Positions 26,422-36,305 of a stretch of DNA of 64,000 nt are shown piece after piece. Numbering within the stretch: the first letter of the stretch is position 1; every line of letters begins with the position of its first letter. The translations under genes and the position numbers were made by a program. This DNA comes from Streptomyces tanashiensis (GTDB taxonomy: Bacteria > Actinomycetota > Actinomycetes > Streptomycetales > Streptomycetaceae), in assembly GCF_014648895.1 (NCBI RefSeq), contig NZ_BMRZ01000011.1:124001-188000 (forward strand), given 5' to 3'. The notes below the pieces were generated by a model. The model saw only the letters and a program-made list of their open reading frames with translations, was not told where the DNA came from and did not search any database.

Positions 26422-28380
26422 ATGACAACCACCGCCCCGCGCCTCGGCAACGCCCTGGCACGGCTGCTGATCCTCGCGGCCGCGCTGCTCGGCACGCTGC
26501 TCGCCGGCGCCGCCCCCGCCTCCGCGCACGCGGCGCTCACCGGCAGCGACCCGAAGGACGGGGCGGTGGTCGCCACCGCCCCCAAGGAGGTCAACCTGAC
26601 CTTCTCCGAACAGGTCGCCATGAGCCCCGACTCCATCCGGGTCCTCGACCCGGCGGGCCGGCGGGCCGACACCGGCGAGATGCGCGACCTGTGCAGCGGC
26701 TCCGTCGTCCGGTACGGCGTGGAGCTGCGAGCCGGACTGCCCGACGGCACGTACACCGTGGCCTGGCAGACCGTCTCGGCCGACAGCCACCCCATCGCCG
26801 GTGCCTTCACCTTCTCCATCGGCGCCCCCTCCAGCACCTCCGTCGCCCTGCCGGACCAGGCGCCCGGCGGCGGCCTCGTCGGCACCTTCTACGGCATCGC
26901 CCGCTACCTCTCGTACGCCGGATTCGCCGTCCTCGTCGGCGGCGGCGCCTTCGTCCTGGCCTGCTGGCCGCGCGGCGCGAGCGTCCGCCCCGTCCAGCAG
27001 ACCGTGGTCCGGGGCTGGCTGACCCTCACCGTCGCCACCCTGGCGATGCTGCTCCTGCGCAACCCGTACACCGGCTCAGGCGAGCTCTCCGACGCCTTCG
27101 ACCTGGCGGGCCTGAAGACCGTCCTGGAGACGAAGACCGGCGCCGCCCTCACCTCCCGGCTGCTGCTGCTCGGCGCCGCCGCGCTCTTCGTGGCCGTCCT
27201 CTTCGGCGCCTACGCCCGGCGCACCGACCCGAAGGAGAAGAAGGACCTCGCCTTCGGGCTCGGCCTGGGCGGCACCGTCGTCGCCGCCGGCATCGCCGGG
27301 ACCTGGGCCCTCGCCGAGCACGCCTCGACCGGTCTCCAGCCCGGTGTCGCCATGCCGGTCGACATCCTGCACCTCCTCGCCGTCGCCGCCTGGCTCGGCG
27401 GCCTCACCGTGCTGCTCGTCGCCCTCTACCGGGCGCCGTCCGTCGAGCGCTCCGCGGTCGAGCGCTTCTCCAAGGTGGCCTTCGGCTCCGTGGCCGTCCT
27501 GGCCGCCACCGGGCTCTACCAGTCCTGGCGCCAGGTCGGCTCCTGGTCCGCGCTGACCGGGACCCGGTACGGACAGCTGCTCCTGGTCAAGATCGGCCTC
27601 ATGGCGGTCCTCATCGGCATCGCCTGGGTCTCCCGCCGCTGGACCCAGCGCCTGGCGGACCCGGCGACACGGGAAGCGGACGCGGACGAGACGGACGAGG
27701 TCCCGGAAGAGACGGACGAGTCCGCGGGCGGGGAGCCCGAGGTCTCCGAGGCCGAAGCCGCCGAGCCCGCCGAGCCCGCCGAGCCCGCCGAGGCGATCGA
27801 CCCCCAGCGGGCCGCGCAGCTCGCCCGGCAGCGGGCCGCCGTCGCCACCGCCCGGCGCAAGCGGGAGCGGGACGCCGACCCCGAGCGGGGCGGTCTGCGC
27901 CGCTCGGTGCTGACCGAGGCCGCCGTCGCCGTCGTCCTCCTCGCCGTGACCACCGTCCTCACCTCGACGGAACCCGGCCGCACCGAGGAGGAGGCCGGAC
28001 GGGCCACCTCCGCCTCCGGCCCGGCAGCCGTGCCCGACCGGCCCGTCGACATCCGGCTGCCCTTCGACACCGGCGGCGTCGACGGCAAGGGCGTCGTCCG
28101 TCTCAGCCTCGACCCCGGCCGCACCGGCGCCAACGCGCTCCACATCTTCGTCGAGCGCCCCAACGGCAAGCCCCTGGACGTCCCCGAGATCAAGGTCGCC
28201 CTCACCCTGGAGGCGAAGGACGTGGGCCCGCTGCCCGTCGCACCCGACCGGATCCAGACCGGACACTGGAGCGCGAGCGGCGTCCAGATCCCCATGCCGG
28301 GCGACTGGAAGATCCAGGTGACCGTCCGTACCTCCGAGATCGACCAGACCACCATCGACAAGAACGTGAAGATCGGCTGA
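26422..28380 (+). CDS. copCD: CopC-CopD fusion copper transport protein
   Basis: A 652-residue protein. A signal ending SASA is followed by His (HAALTGSDPKDGAV), the CopC Cu(II) ligand; SHPIAGAFTF supplies the second CopC His. A CopD membrane domain with about eight spans follows (about residues 150-405). Then comes an acidic linker with (PAE)n repeats and a basic patch, another span (EAAVAVVLLAVTTVLT) and a C-terminal YtkA-like beta domain (LHIFVERPNGKPLDV). The architecture imports or buffers copper at the membrane. It lies 5 bp before dtpA. Confidence 0.93.
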   Translation: MTTTAPRLGNALARLLILAAALLGTLLAGAAPASAHAALTGSDPKDGAVVATAPKEVNLTFSEQVAMSPDSIRVLDPAGRRADTGEMRDLCSGSVVRYGVELRAGLPDGTYTVAWQTVSADSHPIAGAFTFSIGAPSSTSVALPDQAPGGGLVGTFYGIARYLSYAGFAVLVGGGAFVLACWPRGASVRPVQQTVVRGWLTLTVATLAMLLLRNPYTGSGELSDAFDLAGLKTVLETKTGAALTSRLLLLGAAALFVAVLFGAYARRTDPKEKKDLAFGLGLGGTVVAAGIAGTWALAEHASTGLQPGVAMPVDILHLLAVAAWLGGLTVLLVALYRAPSVERSAVERFSKVAFGSVAVLAATGLYQSWRQVGSWSALTGTRYGQLLLVKIGLMAVLIGIAWVSRRWTQRLADPATREADADETDEVPEETDESAGGEPEVSEAEAAEPAEPAEPAEAIDPQRAAQLARQRAAVATARRKRERDADPERGGLRRSVLTEAAVAVVLLAVTTVLTSTEPGRTEEEAGRATSASGPAAVPDRPVDIRLPFDTGGVDGKGVVRLSLDPGRTGANALHIFVERPNGKPLDVPEIKVALTLEAKDVGPLPVAPDRIQTGHWSASGVQIPMPGDWKIQVTVRTSEIDQTTIDKNVKIG

Positions 28381-28385
28381 GCCTC

Positions 28386-29654
28386 GTGACCGACAGCGAC
28401 AACCTTGAGCTCTCCCGGCGGCGCCTGCTCGGCACCGTCGGCGCGGCGGGCGCGGCCAGCCTCGTCGTCGGCGCGGCCGGCGGCGCCGGGATCTCCGCGG
28501 CCCTCTCCGGCGAGGACACCGCCGGTGCCGGAGCCGGCGGCGCCCCGGCCCTGACCACCGTCGGCGCGACCTCGGTGATGTTTCACGGGAAACACCAGGC
28601 GGGCATCACCACCCCTCTGCAGTCCCGCGGGCATCTCGTCGCCTTCGATCTCGCCCCGGGCGCCGGCCGCAAGGAGGCCGCCGCGCTGCTGCGCCGCTGG
28701 TCGGTCACGGCGAAGGCGCTGATGTCGGGCAAGGCCCCGGCGGAGGACACGGGTGTCGCCCTCGACGCGGGCCCGTCCTCCCTCACGGTCACCTTCGGCT
28801 TCGGCCGTACCTTCTTCGACCGCACCGGGCTCACCTCGCGCCGGCCCGCGGGGCTGGACCCGCTGCCCGCGTTCTCCTCCGACGCCCTGGACCCCCGGCG
28901 CTCGGAGGGCGACCTGTGGGTGCAGATCGGCGCCGACGACGCGCTCGTCGCCTTCCACGCCCTGCGCGCCGTCCAGAAGGACGCGGGGGACGCGGCACGG
29001 GTGCGCTGGCAGATGAACGGCTTCAACCGCTCGGCCGGTGCCACCGCGAAGCCGATGACCGCCCGCAACCTGATGGGCCAGGTCGACGGCACGGGCAACC
29101 CGAAGCCCACCGACCCGGACTTCGACCGGCGGATCTTCGTCCCGGCCGGGGGCGGCGGCGCGCCGGAGTGGATGGCCGGCGGCTCGTACGCGGTGGTGCG
29201 CCGGATCCGGATGCTGCTCGACGACTGGGAGAAGCTGCCGCTGGACCGGCAGGAGCAGGTCATCGGGCGCCGGAAGTCCGACGGGGCGCCGCTCACCGGC
29301 GGCACCGAGACCACCGAGCTCGACCTGGACAAGCTCGGTCCCGACGGCAAGCTGGTGATCCCGGACAACGCCCACTCCCGGATCTCCGCCCCCGAACAGA
29401 ACGGCGGGGCGGCGATGCTGCGCCGGCCGTTCTCCTTCCACGACGGGATCGGTCCGGACGGGACGCCGGACGCGGGCCTCCTCTTCGTCTGCTGGCAGGC
29501 GGACCCGCTCAGGGGCTTCGTACCGGTGCAGCGCAAGCTCGACCGGGGTGACGCGCTGTCCGCGTTCATCCGCCACGAGGCGAGCGGGCTCTTCGCGGTC
29601 CCGGGCGGACCGGCCGAGGGCGAGTACGTGGGCCAGCGCCTCCTGGAGGCCTGA
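28386..29654 (+). CDS. dtpA: DyP-type heme peroxidase, Tat-exported (DtpA/EfeB-like)
   Basis: A 422-residue secreted peroxidase. Tat signal SRRRLLGTVGAAG; GTG start 5 bp after copCD. DyP motifs: GQVDGTGN (the GxxDG distal Asp), HSRISAP (proximal heme His region), and AMLRRPFSF with the distal Arg. Length and context match S. lividans DtpA, needed with Sco and ECuC for maturation of the copper oxidase GlxA. An EfeB role in iron uptake is the family alternative, but efeU/efeO are not present here. A near-parS sequence lies in codons 66-70. Confidence 0.9.
   Translation: MTDSDNLELSRRRLLGTVGAAGAASLVVGAAGGAGISAALSGEDTAGAGAGGAPALTTVGATSVMFHGKHQAGITTPLQSRGHLVAFDLAPGAGRKEAAALLRRWSVTAKALMSGKAPAEDTGVALDAGPSSLTVTFGFGRTFFDRTGLTSRRPAGLDPLPAFSSDALDPRRSEGDLWVQIGADDALVAFHALRAVQKDAGDAARVRWQMNGFNRSAGATAKPMTARNLMGQVDGTGNPKPTDPDFDRRIFVPAGGGGAPEWMAGGSYAVVRRIRMLLDDWEKLPLDRQEQVIGRRKSDGAPLTGGTETTELDLDKLGPDGKLVIPDNAHSRISAPEQNGGAAMLRRPFSFHDGIGPDGTPDAGLLFVCWQADPLRGFVPVQRKLDRGDALSAFIRHEASGLFAVPGGPAEGEYVGQRLLEA
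28580..28593. promoter_or_regulatory. Near-match parS site inside dtpA
   Basis: GTTTCACGGGAAAC differs at one base from the perfect ParB site GTTTCACGTGAAAC. It encodes the MFHGKH segment. Together with the perfect parS at 60.3 kb it suggests an origin-proximal region. Confidence 0.6.
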
Positions 29655-29670
29655 CCGCCGCGACCGGAGG

Positions 29671-29694
29671 GAGCCCCCGCGCGGACGGGGGCTC
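29671..29694 (+). terminator. Terminator of the copper operon
   Basis: GAGCCCCCG (29671-29679) pairs with CGGGGGCTC (29686-29694) around a 6-nt loop, 17 bp after the dtpA stop. Confidence 0.85.
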
Positions 29695-29723
29695 GCGACG
29701 GCGGCGACCATTAGGGTGACGGT

Positions 29724-30659
29724 ATGTCCGCCACCCGGTACACCTATCTCGGCCCCGAAGGCACCTTCACTGAGGCGGCGCTCCGCACGCTGCCCGAGGC
29801 CGCGACGCGGGAACTCGTCCCCATGGTCTCGGTCCCGGCCGCCCTCGACGCCGTACGGAACGGGGAGGCCGCCGCCGCGCTCGTCCCGATCGAGAACTCG
29901 GTCGAGGGCGGGGTGACCGCGACCCTGGACGAGCTCGCCTCCGGCGAGCCGCTGATGATCTACCGCGAGGTGCTCCTCCCGATCGCCTTCGCGCTGCTCG
30001 TGCGGCCCGGGACCAAGCTCTCGGAGATCAAGACGGTCACGGGCCACCCGGTGGCGCAGCCGCAGGTCCGGAACTGGCTGCGGGCGCACCTGCCCGAGGC
30101 GGTCTGGGAGTCGGCGGCCTCCAATGCCGACGGGGCCCGCCTGGTGCAGGAGGGCCGCTTCGACGCCGCCTTCGCGGGGGAGTTCGCGGCGGCGACGTAC
30201 GGCCTGGAGGCGCTGGTCACGGAGATCCACGACGCGGAGAACGCCGAGACGCGGTTCGTGCTCGTGGGCCGGCCGGCCCGGCCGGCGGCTCCGACGGGCG
30301 CGGACAAGACCTCGGTGGTGCTGTGGCTGGGTGACGATCATCCGGGTGCCCTCCTCGAACTGCTCCAGGAATTCGCGGTGCGCGGGGTGAACCTGATGCT
30401 GATCCAGTCCCGGCCCACGGGAGCGGGGATCGGGAACTACTGCTTCGCCGTGGACGCCGAGGGCCATATCTCGGACCGGCGGGTGGGCGAGGCGCTGATG
30501 GGCCTCAAGCGGATCTGCCCCAAGGTGCGGTTCCTCGGCTCGTACCCCCGGGCGGGGGTCGCGGTCGAGGACGTGGCGGCGCTGCGGCGCGGGACTTCGG
30601 ACGGGGAGTTCATGGCGGCCTCCGACTGGCTGGCGAGGGCCCAGGACGGTCGGGCCTGA
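29724..30659 (+). CDS. pheA: Prephenate dehydratase
   Basis: A 311-residue stand-alone enzyme converting prephenate to phenylpyruvate in phenylalanine synthesis. The N-terminus YLGPEGTFTEAAL, PIENSVEGGVTATLDEL and the catalytic TRF (AETRFVLVG) are present, with a C-terminal ACT domain (HPGALLELLQEFAVRGVNL). The phenylalanine-binding ESRP motif reads QSRP. No chorismate mutase domain. It is monocistronic between two strong terminators. Confidence 0.95.
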   Translation: MSATRYTYLGPEGTFTEAALRTLPEAATRELVPMVSVPAALDAVRNGEAAAALVPIENSVEGGVTATLDELASGEPLMIYREVLLPIAFALLVRPGTKLSEIKTVTGHPVAQPQVRNWLRAHLPEAVWESAASNADGARLVQEGRFDAAFAGEFAAATYGLEALVTEIHDAENAETRFVLVGRPARPAAPTGADKTSVVLWLGDDHPGALLELLQEFAVRGVNLMLIQSRPTGAGIGNYCFAVDAEGHISDRRVGEALMGLKRICPKVRFLGSYPRAGVAVEDVAALRRGTSDGEFMAASDWLARAQDGRA

Positions 30660-30671
30660 TCCGATGGTGAC

Positions 30672-30699
30672 CGAACGCTCCCGGCGGCGGGAGCGTTCG
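30672..30699 (+). terminator. Terminator of pheA
   Basis: CGAACGCTCCCG (30672-30683) pairs perfectly with CGGGAGCGTTCG (30688-30699) around GCGG, 12 bp after the pheA stop. Confidence 0.92.
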
Positions 30700-31070
30700 T
30701 CCACAGGCTCGAATCACTAGTCCTACCTGCATACTTTTCAGTTACCCACAGAGGTTATCCACAGGGTCGCGCGAGACCTGGGGACAAGTCGACACCGCGC
30801 CGAGACAAGGTCGACAAATCGGCCCACTCACCCCCCGCCACTCCGTGCGCCGTCCACAGCGCCCCGCTGACGCCCTCGTCAGCGCCCCTCTGGAGACCCA
30901 CTCGTTGGAGCGAGCAATTCCCACCCAAATGAGTGTGTCAATGCTGTTTGATCACGGAATTCCCAGGTGCGGCGAGGGAAATCCACGTGATCTTCCCCGT
31001 AGTCCACAGATCTTCCGCACAGCCTGTGGATAAGTGAATGCGGCGACCTGACCAACGTCATTTCCGCACA
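30697..31070. other. Intergenic DnaA-box cluster upstream of serS
   Basis: The 486-bp gap between pheA and serS holds two perfect DnaA boxes, TTATCCACA (30755-30763) and TGTGGATAA (31025-31033, opposite strand). One-mismatch boxes lie at 30697-30705 (TCGTCCACA), 30742-30750 (TTACCCACA) and 31000-31008 (TAGTCCACA); weaker TTCCGCACA copies are at 31013 and 31062. The gap is AT-rich for this genome and has no plausible ORF. It must also hold the serS promoter. There is no dnaA or dnaN beside it, so it is not oriC. Confidence 0.65.
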
Positions 31071-31145
31071 CCTCAATTCGGGCAAAACAACACGCGCACG
31101 CTTATCCGGTGGGGGCGGGGGAACACGCACCGGTAGCCTGGTGGG

Positions 31146-32435
31146 GTGATTGACCTTCGCCTGCTCCGTGAGGACCCCGACCGTGTTCGCGCCTCCCAGC
31201 GCGCCCGTGGAGAGGACGTCGCGCTCGTCGACGCCCTGCTCTCCGCCGATGAGCGGCGCAGGTCGTCCGGCGTCCGCTTCGACGAGCTCCGATCCGAGCA
31301 GAAGGCGCTCGGCAAGCTGATCCCCAGGGCCACCCCCGAGGAGCGCGCCGAGCTCCTGCAGAAGGCCGAGCAGCTCAAGACCGACGTCAAGGCCGCCGAG
31401 GCCGAGCAGAACGAGGCCGACGAGACGGCCAGGCAGCTTCTGCTCCAGCTCGGGAACATCGTCCACACCGACGTCCCGGTCGGCGGCGAGGAGGACTTCG
31501 TCGTCCTCGAGACGCACGGCACCATCCGCGACTTCGCGGCCGAGGGCTTCGAGCCCAAGGACCACCTGGAGCTCGGCGAGGCGCTCGGCGCCATCGACGT
31601 CGAGCGCGGCGCCAAGGTCTCCGGCTCGCGCTTCTACTACCTGACCGGTGTCGGCGCGCTCCTGGAGCTCGCCCTGGTCAACGCGGCGATCGCCCAGGCC
31701 ACCGAGGCCGGCTTCATCCCCATGCTGACCCCGGCGCTGGTCCGTCCGCGCGCCATGGAGGGCACCGGCTTCCTCGGCCAGGCCGCGGAAAACGTGTACC
31801 ACCTGGAGAAGGACGACTACTACCTCGTCGGCACGTCCGAGGTGCCCCTCGCGGCGTACCACATGGACGAGATCATCGAGGCCGACAAGCTGCCGCTGCG
31901 GTACGCGGGCTTCTCGCCCTGCTTCCGCCGCGAGGCCGGCACGTACGGCAAGGACACCCGGGGCATCTTCCGCGTCCACCAGTTCGACAAGGTCGAGATG
32001 TTCTCGTACGTCGCGCCCGAGGACGCGGAGAACGAGCACAAGCGGCTCCTGGAGTGGGAGAAGCAGTGGCTGACCTCCCTGGAGCTGCCGTTCCAGGTCA
32101 TCGACGTCGCCACCGGTGACCTCGGCTCCTCCGCCTCCCGCAAGTTCGACTGCGAGGCGTGGATCCCGACGCAGGGCAAGTACCGCGAGCTGACCTCCGC
32201 CTCGAACTGCGACAGCTTCCAGGCCCGCCGGCTCTCCGTCCGCATGCGCGACGAGCAGGGCGGCAAGAAGACCGTGCAGCCGCTGGCCACCCTCAACGGC
32301 ACGCTGTGCGCCGTGCCGCGCACGATCGTGGCGATCCTGGAGAACCACCAGCTGGCCGACGGTTCGGTGCGGGTGCCCGAGGTGCTCCGGCCGTACCTCG
32401 GCGGCCGTGAGGTCCTGGAGCCGATCGCCAAGTGA
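31146..32435 (+). CDS. serS: Seryl-tRNA synthetase
   Basis: A 429-residue class II synthetase charging tRNA-Ser. The N-terminal coiled-coil arm (about residues 30-100, rich in Glu/Lys/Ala) grips the long extra arm; motif 2 is in FSPCFRREAGTYGKDTRG and the serine/ATP site in LVGTSEVPLAAYH; motif 3 lies near TLNGTLCAVPRTIVAILE. GTG at 31146 begins VIDLRLLREDP, the usual N-terminus. It overlaps the next gene by 4 bp. Confidence 0.97.
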   Translation: MIDLRLLREDPDRVRASQRARGEDVALVDALLSADERRRSSGVRFDELRSEQKALGKLIPRATPEERAELLQKAEQLKTDVKAAEAEQNEADETARQLLLQLGNIVHTDVPVGGEEDFVVLETHGTIRDFAAEGFEPKDHLELGEALGAIDVERGAKVSGSRFYYLTGVGALLELALVNAAIAQATEAGFIPMLTPALVRPRAMEGTGFLGQAAENVYHLEKDDYYLVGTSEVPLAAYHMDEIIEADKLPLRYAGFSPCFRREAGTYGKDTRGIFRVHQFDKVEMFSYVAPEDAENEHKRLLEWEKQWLTSLELPFQVIDVATGDLGSSASRKFDCEAWIPTQGKYRELTSASNCDSFQARRLSVRMRDEQGGKKTVQPLATLNGTLCAVPRTIVAILENHQLADGSVRVPEVLRPYLGGREVLEPIAK

Positions 32436-33238
32436 GTCCCTTCCCCTACCGCCTGGTCGCGACGGACCTCGACGGCACGCTGCTGCGGGCCGACGAGTCC
32501 GTCTCGGGCCGCACGCGGGACGCGCTCGCCGCGGTGACGGCGGCGGGCGCCGCGCACATCGTGGTCACCGGCCGGGCGGTGCCCTGGACCCGGCACATCC
32601 TCGACGACCTCGGCTACGAGGGGATCGCGGTGTGCGGGCAGGGCGCGCAGGTCTACCACGCCGGTGAGCACCGGCTGCTGACCTCGCTGACCCTGGACCG
32701 GCAGCTCGCGGGGCTCGCCCTCTCCAAGATCGAGGCGGAGGTGGGCCCGCTGGCGGTGGCCGCCAGCCGTGACGGTCTGGAGGGCGAGGTCCTGATGGGC
32801 CCCGGCTACCGGGCCCAGGAGGGACCGCTGCCGTACGTGCCGTTCGAGGACCCGGCGGAGCTGTGGTCGGCGCCGCTGACCAAGTTGTACGTCCAGCATC
32901 CGACGCTGGGCGACGACGAGCTGACCCGCGTCGCGCGCGAGACGGTCGGCGGGCTCGTGGACGTCGTGATGGCGGGCCCGGGCATCGTGGAGATCCTCCC
33001 GCTCGGCCTGAGCAAGGCGACCGGCCTGTCGCTGGCGGCGCGCCGGCTCGGCGTGAAGGCCGCGGACACGATCGCCTTCGGTGACATGCCGAACGACATC
33101 CCGATGTTCGGCTGGGCGGCGCACGGCGTGGCCATGGGCAACGCGCACGAGGAGCTGCGGGCGGTGGCGGACGAGGTGACCGCCTCGAACGAGGAGGACG
33201 GCATCGCGGTCGTCCTGGAGCGCCTGCTGGCGGCCTGA
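32432..33238 (+). CDS. HAD-family (Cof-type) phosphatase
   Basis: A 268-residue haloacid-dehalogenase superfamily protein with a C2 cap. Motif I DLDGTLLRADE (nucleophile and acid/base Asp), motif II VVTGR, motif III Lys in LGLSKATGL, motif IV FGDMPNDIPMF. GTG start overlaps the serS stop, so it is co-translated with serS. Substrate unknown; Cof proteins act on small phosphorylated metabolites. A paralogue lies at 54.1 kb. Confidence 0.9.
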   Translation: MSPFPYRLVATDLDGTLLRADESVSGRTRDALAAVTAAGAAHIVVTGRAVPWTRHILDDLGYEGIAVCGQGAQVYHAGEHRLLTSLTLDRQLAGLALSKIEAEVGPLAVAASRDGLEGEVLMGPGYRAQEGPLPYVPFEDPAELWSAPLTKLYVQHPTLGDDELTRVARETVGGLVDVVMAGPGIVEILPLGLSKATGLSLAARRLGVKAADTIAFGDMPNDIPMFGWAAHGVAMGNAHEELRAVADEVTASNEEDGIAVVLERLLAA

Positions 33239-33254
33239 CCTCCCGAGAACCGTA

Positions 33255-33288
33255 CGAAGGCCCGCTCCCCGGAGGGAGCGGGCCTTCG
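33255..33288. terminator. Terminator, 15-bp stem
   Basis: CGAAGGCCCGCTCCC (33255-33269) pairs perfectly with GGGAGCGGGCCTTCG (33274-33288) around CGGA. It ends the serS-HAD unit and may serve the convergent rhomboid-like gene. Confidence 0.93.
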
Positions 33289-33368
33289 CGGGTTCACGGC
33301 CCGCGCGGACCGGGGTCCGCGCGCTCGAAGCGGCCGCACCCGGGGGATCCCCCGTGTCCCCCGTACAA

Positions 33369-34058
33369 CTAGTGTGCGCCGGGCGGACGTTCGACGGCGA
33401 CCGGTTTTCCGCGGGGTGGATCTCCGCCGGCCGTCACCCCCCGGGTCAGCGGATAGCAGGCCAGGCCGATCGCCAGCGAGATGGCGTGACCGAGGTCGGT
33501 GTAGGTGCGGTCGGTGGCGAGCGGGACGAGGAAGAACGCGAGCACCGCGACGAGATAGGGCCAGCGCCAGGGGTACGGCAGCCGGTAGGTCAGGATCCCG
33601 GCCGAGGCGGCGAGGCCGTAGCTGACCCCGATGTCGACGACGTGCGCCATGCTCCGCGGCACGTCGTGGAGCTGGATGGCCGCCAGGACCACCTGCTGGC
33701 TGATGAGCGTGGCCGCGATGTGCGCGGTGGCGACGGTGAACAGCCATTTCGGGGTGCCCAGCCAGCGTTCCACGGGGGCGTGGAAGACCTCGAACAGCAC
33801 CGCGTACAGGAGGAGGTCGGCCGGGTTCTCGATCCAGAACGCACTGCCCAGCAGGGCCCGCACCGGATGGTGGGCCAGCTGGTGGAGATTGCTGCTGTTG
33901 CGGTGCAGGAGATAGGTCTCCAGGCCATGGGGGGAGAGCGCGATGACGAGGCTGGTGATCGCGATGACCGCCAGCCACACATGCGTACCGGGTGACGAAC
34001 ACACCCACGACCTGATCGGCCGGGACGGTTCGCCACCCGGGGAGGTTTTGCTCGGCAC
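33369..34058 (-). CDS. Rhomboid-like membrane protein
   Basis: A 229-residue protein with about six spans (VWLAVIAITSLVIALS, LLLYAVLFEVF, TVATAHIAATLISQQVVLAA, VSYGLAASAGILTYRL, WPYLVAVLAFFLVPLA, LGHAISLAIGLACY). The GVSYGLAA and LGHAIS segments sit where rhomboid intramembrane proteases carry Ser and His, although GxSG is changed to GxSxG. Activity is therefore uncertain. Start is GTG at 34058 without a strong ribosome-binding site. Confidence 0.75.
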   Translation of the reverse strand: MPSKTSPGGEPSRPIRSWVCSSPGTHVWLAVIAITSLVIALSPHGLETYLLHRNSSNLHQLAHHPVRALLGSAFWIENPADLLLYAVLFEVFHAPVERWLGTPKWLFTVATAHIAATLISQQVVLAAIQLHDVPRSMAHVVDIGVSYGLAASAGILTYRLPYPWRWPYLVAVLAFFLVPLATDRTYTDLGHAISLAIGLACYPLTRGVTAGGDPPRGKPVAVERPPGAH

Positions 34059-34093
34059 CTTTCAGTGCCTATCACCCGAACCTGGGAGAAACC

Positions 34094-35497
<1,404 letters not shown>

Positions 35498-35621
35498 GAC
35501 TGACTCCCGAGGGTGGTGAGGGTGTTCGGTCCGCGTACGGCCCCACAGTAGTCCGCCGTCCCCCGCGCGGTCAGTTGTAGGATGACTGGGCAACCGGGTG
35601 AATGAAGGGGTACGGAGCGGC

Positions 35622-36305
35622 ATGGCGGCACTCAAGGCGGCGGGGCGGACCTCGCTGGTGGACTCCGTGGTGGAACAGCTGCGCACGCAGCTCGCCGAAG
35701 GGGAGTGGGCGGTCGGCGACCGCATCCCGACCGAGCACGAGCTCGCGCAGCAGCTCGGCGTGGGCCGCAACACCGTCCGCGAGGCGGTCCGGGTCCTCGT
35801 CCACGCCGGCCTCCTGGAGTCCCGCCAGGGCAACGGCACCTTCGTCAGGTCGACCGCCGATCCGGCCGCCGTGCTCCGCGGCGTCCGGCACGCGGGCGCG
35901 GCCGACGTCCTCGAACTGCGGGTCGCGCTGGAGGCCGAGGCCGCCCGGCTCGCGGCCGCCCGGCGCGACACCCACGACCTGCTCCGGCTGCGGGCCGCCC
36001 TCACCGGCCTGCGGGAGGAGGGCGACCGGAACGCCGACGCGGACCTCGCCTTCCACCTCGCGGTCGTCGGCGCCACCCACAACGCGGCCTTCGTCGAGGT
36101 GTACCGCTTCTTCTCCGCGCAGGTGCACGAGGTCCTCGTGGAGGCCCTCGGCGACCGGGAGATGCCCCCGGTCGACATCGACGCCCACGAGGCCCTGGTG
36201 GCGGCCGTCGAGGCCGGCGACCCGGAGGCGGCGGAGCGGCAGGCCCGCGAGCTGCTGCGGGTGCCGATGGAGACGGTCGCGGCGCTGACGGAGCAGAACC
36301 GGTGA
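35622..36305 (+). CDS. FadR-subfamily GntR transcription regulator
   Basis: A 227-residue regulator. The winged helix is at about residues 10-70 (LAEGEWAVGDRIPTEHELAQ, GVGRNTVREAVRVLVHAGLL, QGNGTFV), followed by an FCD effector domain with metal-binding-type Asp/His residues (DADLAFHLAVVGATHN, DAHEALVAAV). ATG at 35622 has GGAG 4 nt upstream; another ATG 24 bp earlier is possible. Its stop overlaps the start of an MFS gene, so it likely regulates that transporter. Confidence 0.9.
   Translation: MAALKAAGRTSLVDSVVEQLRTQLAEGEWAVGDRIPTEHELAQQLGVGRNTVREAVRVLVHAGLLESRQGNGTFVRSTADPAAVLRGVRHAGAADVLELRVALEAEAARLAAARRDTHDLLRLRAALTGLREEGDRNADADLAFHLAVVGATHNAAFVEVYRFFSAQVHEVLVEALGDREMPPVDIDAHEALVAAVEAGDPEAAERQARELLRVPMETVAALTEQNR

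Noticed and set aside
28386..29654. Complete EfeUOB iron uptake system
   Set aside because: Only the EfeB/DyP-type protein is present; the neighbours are copper proteins, so the DtpA assignment fits better.
27516..30704. A 1062-codon minus-strand open frame opposite copCD, dtpA and pheA
   Set aside because: Low-complexity Arg/Gly/Val translation with no domain; the plus-strand genes are clear.
30697..31070. Possible replication origin
   Set aside because: Too few boxes and no dnaA, dnaN or rpmH genes around it; treated as a DnaA-box cluster.
31034..31145. Possible T-box or other riboswitch leader for serS
   Set aside because: No T-box sequence (TGGN near a terminator/antiterminator pair) or specifier stem could be recognised.
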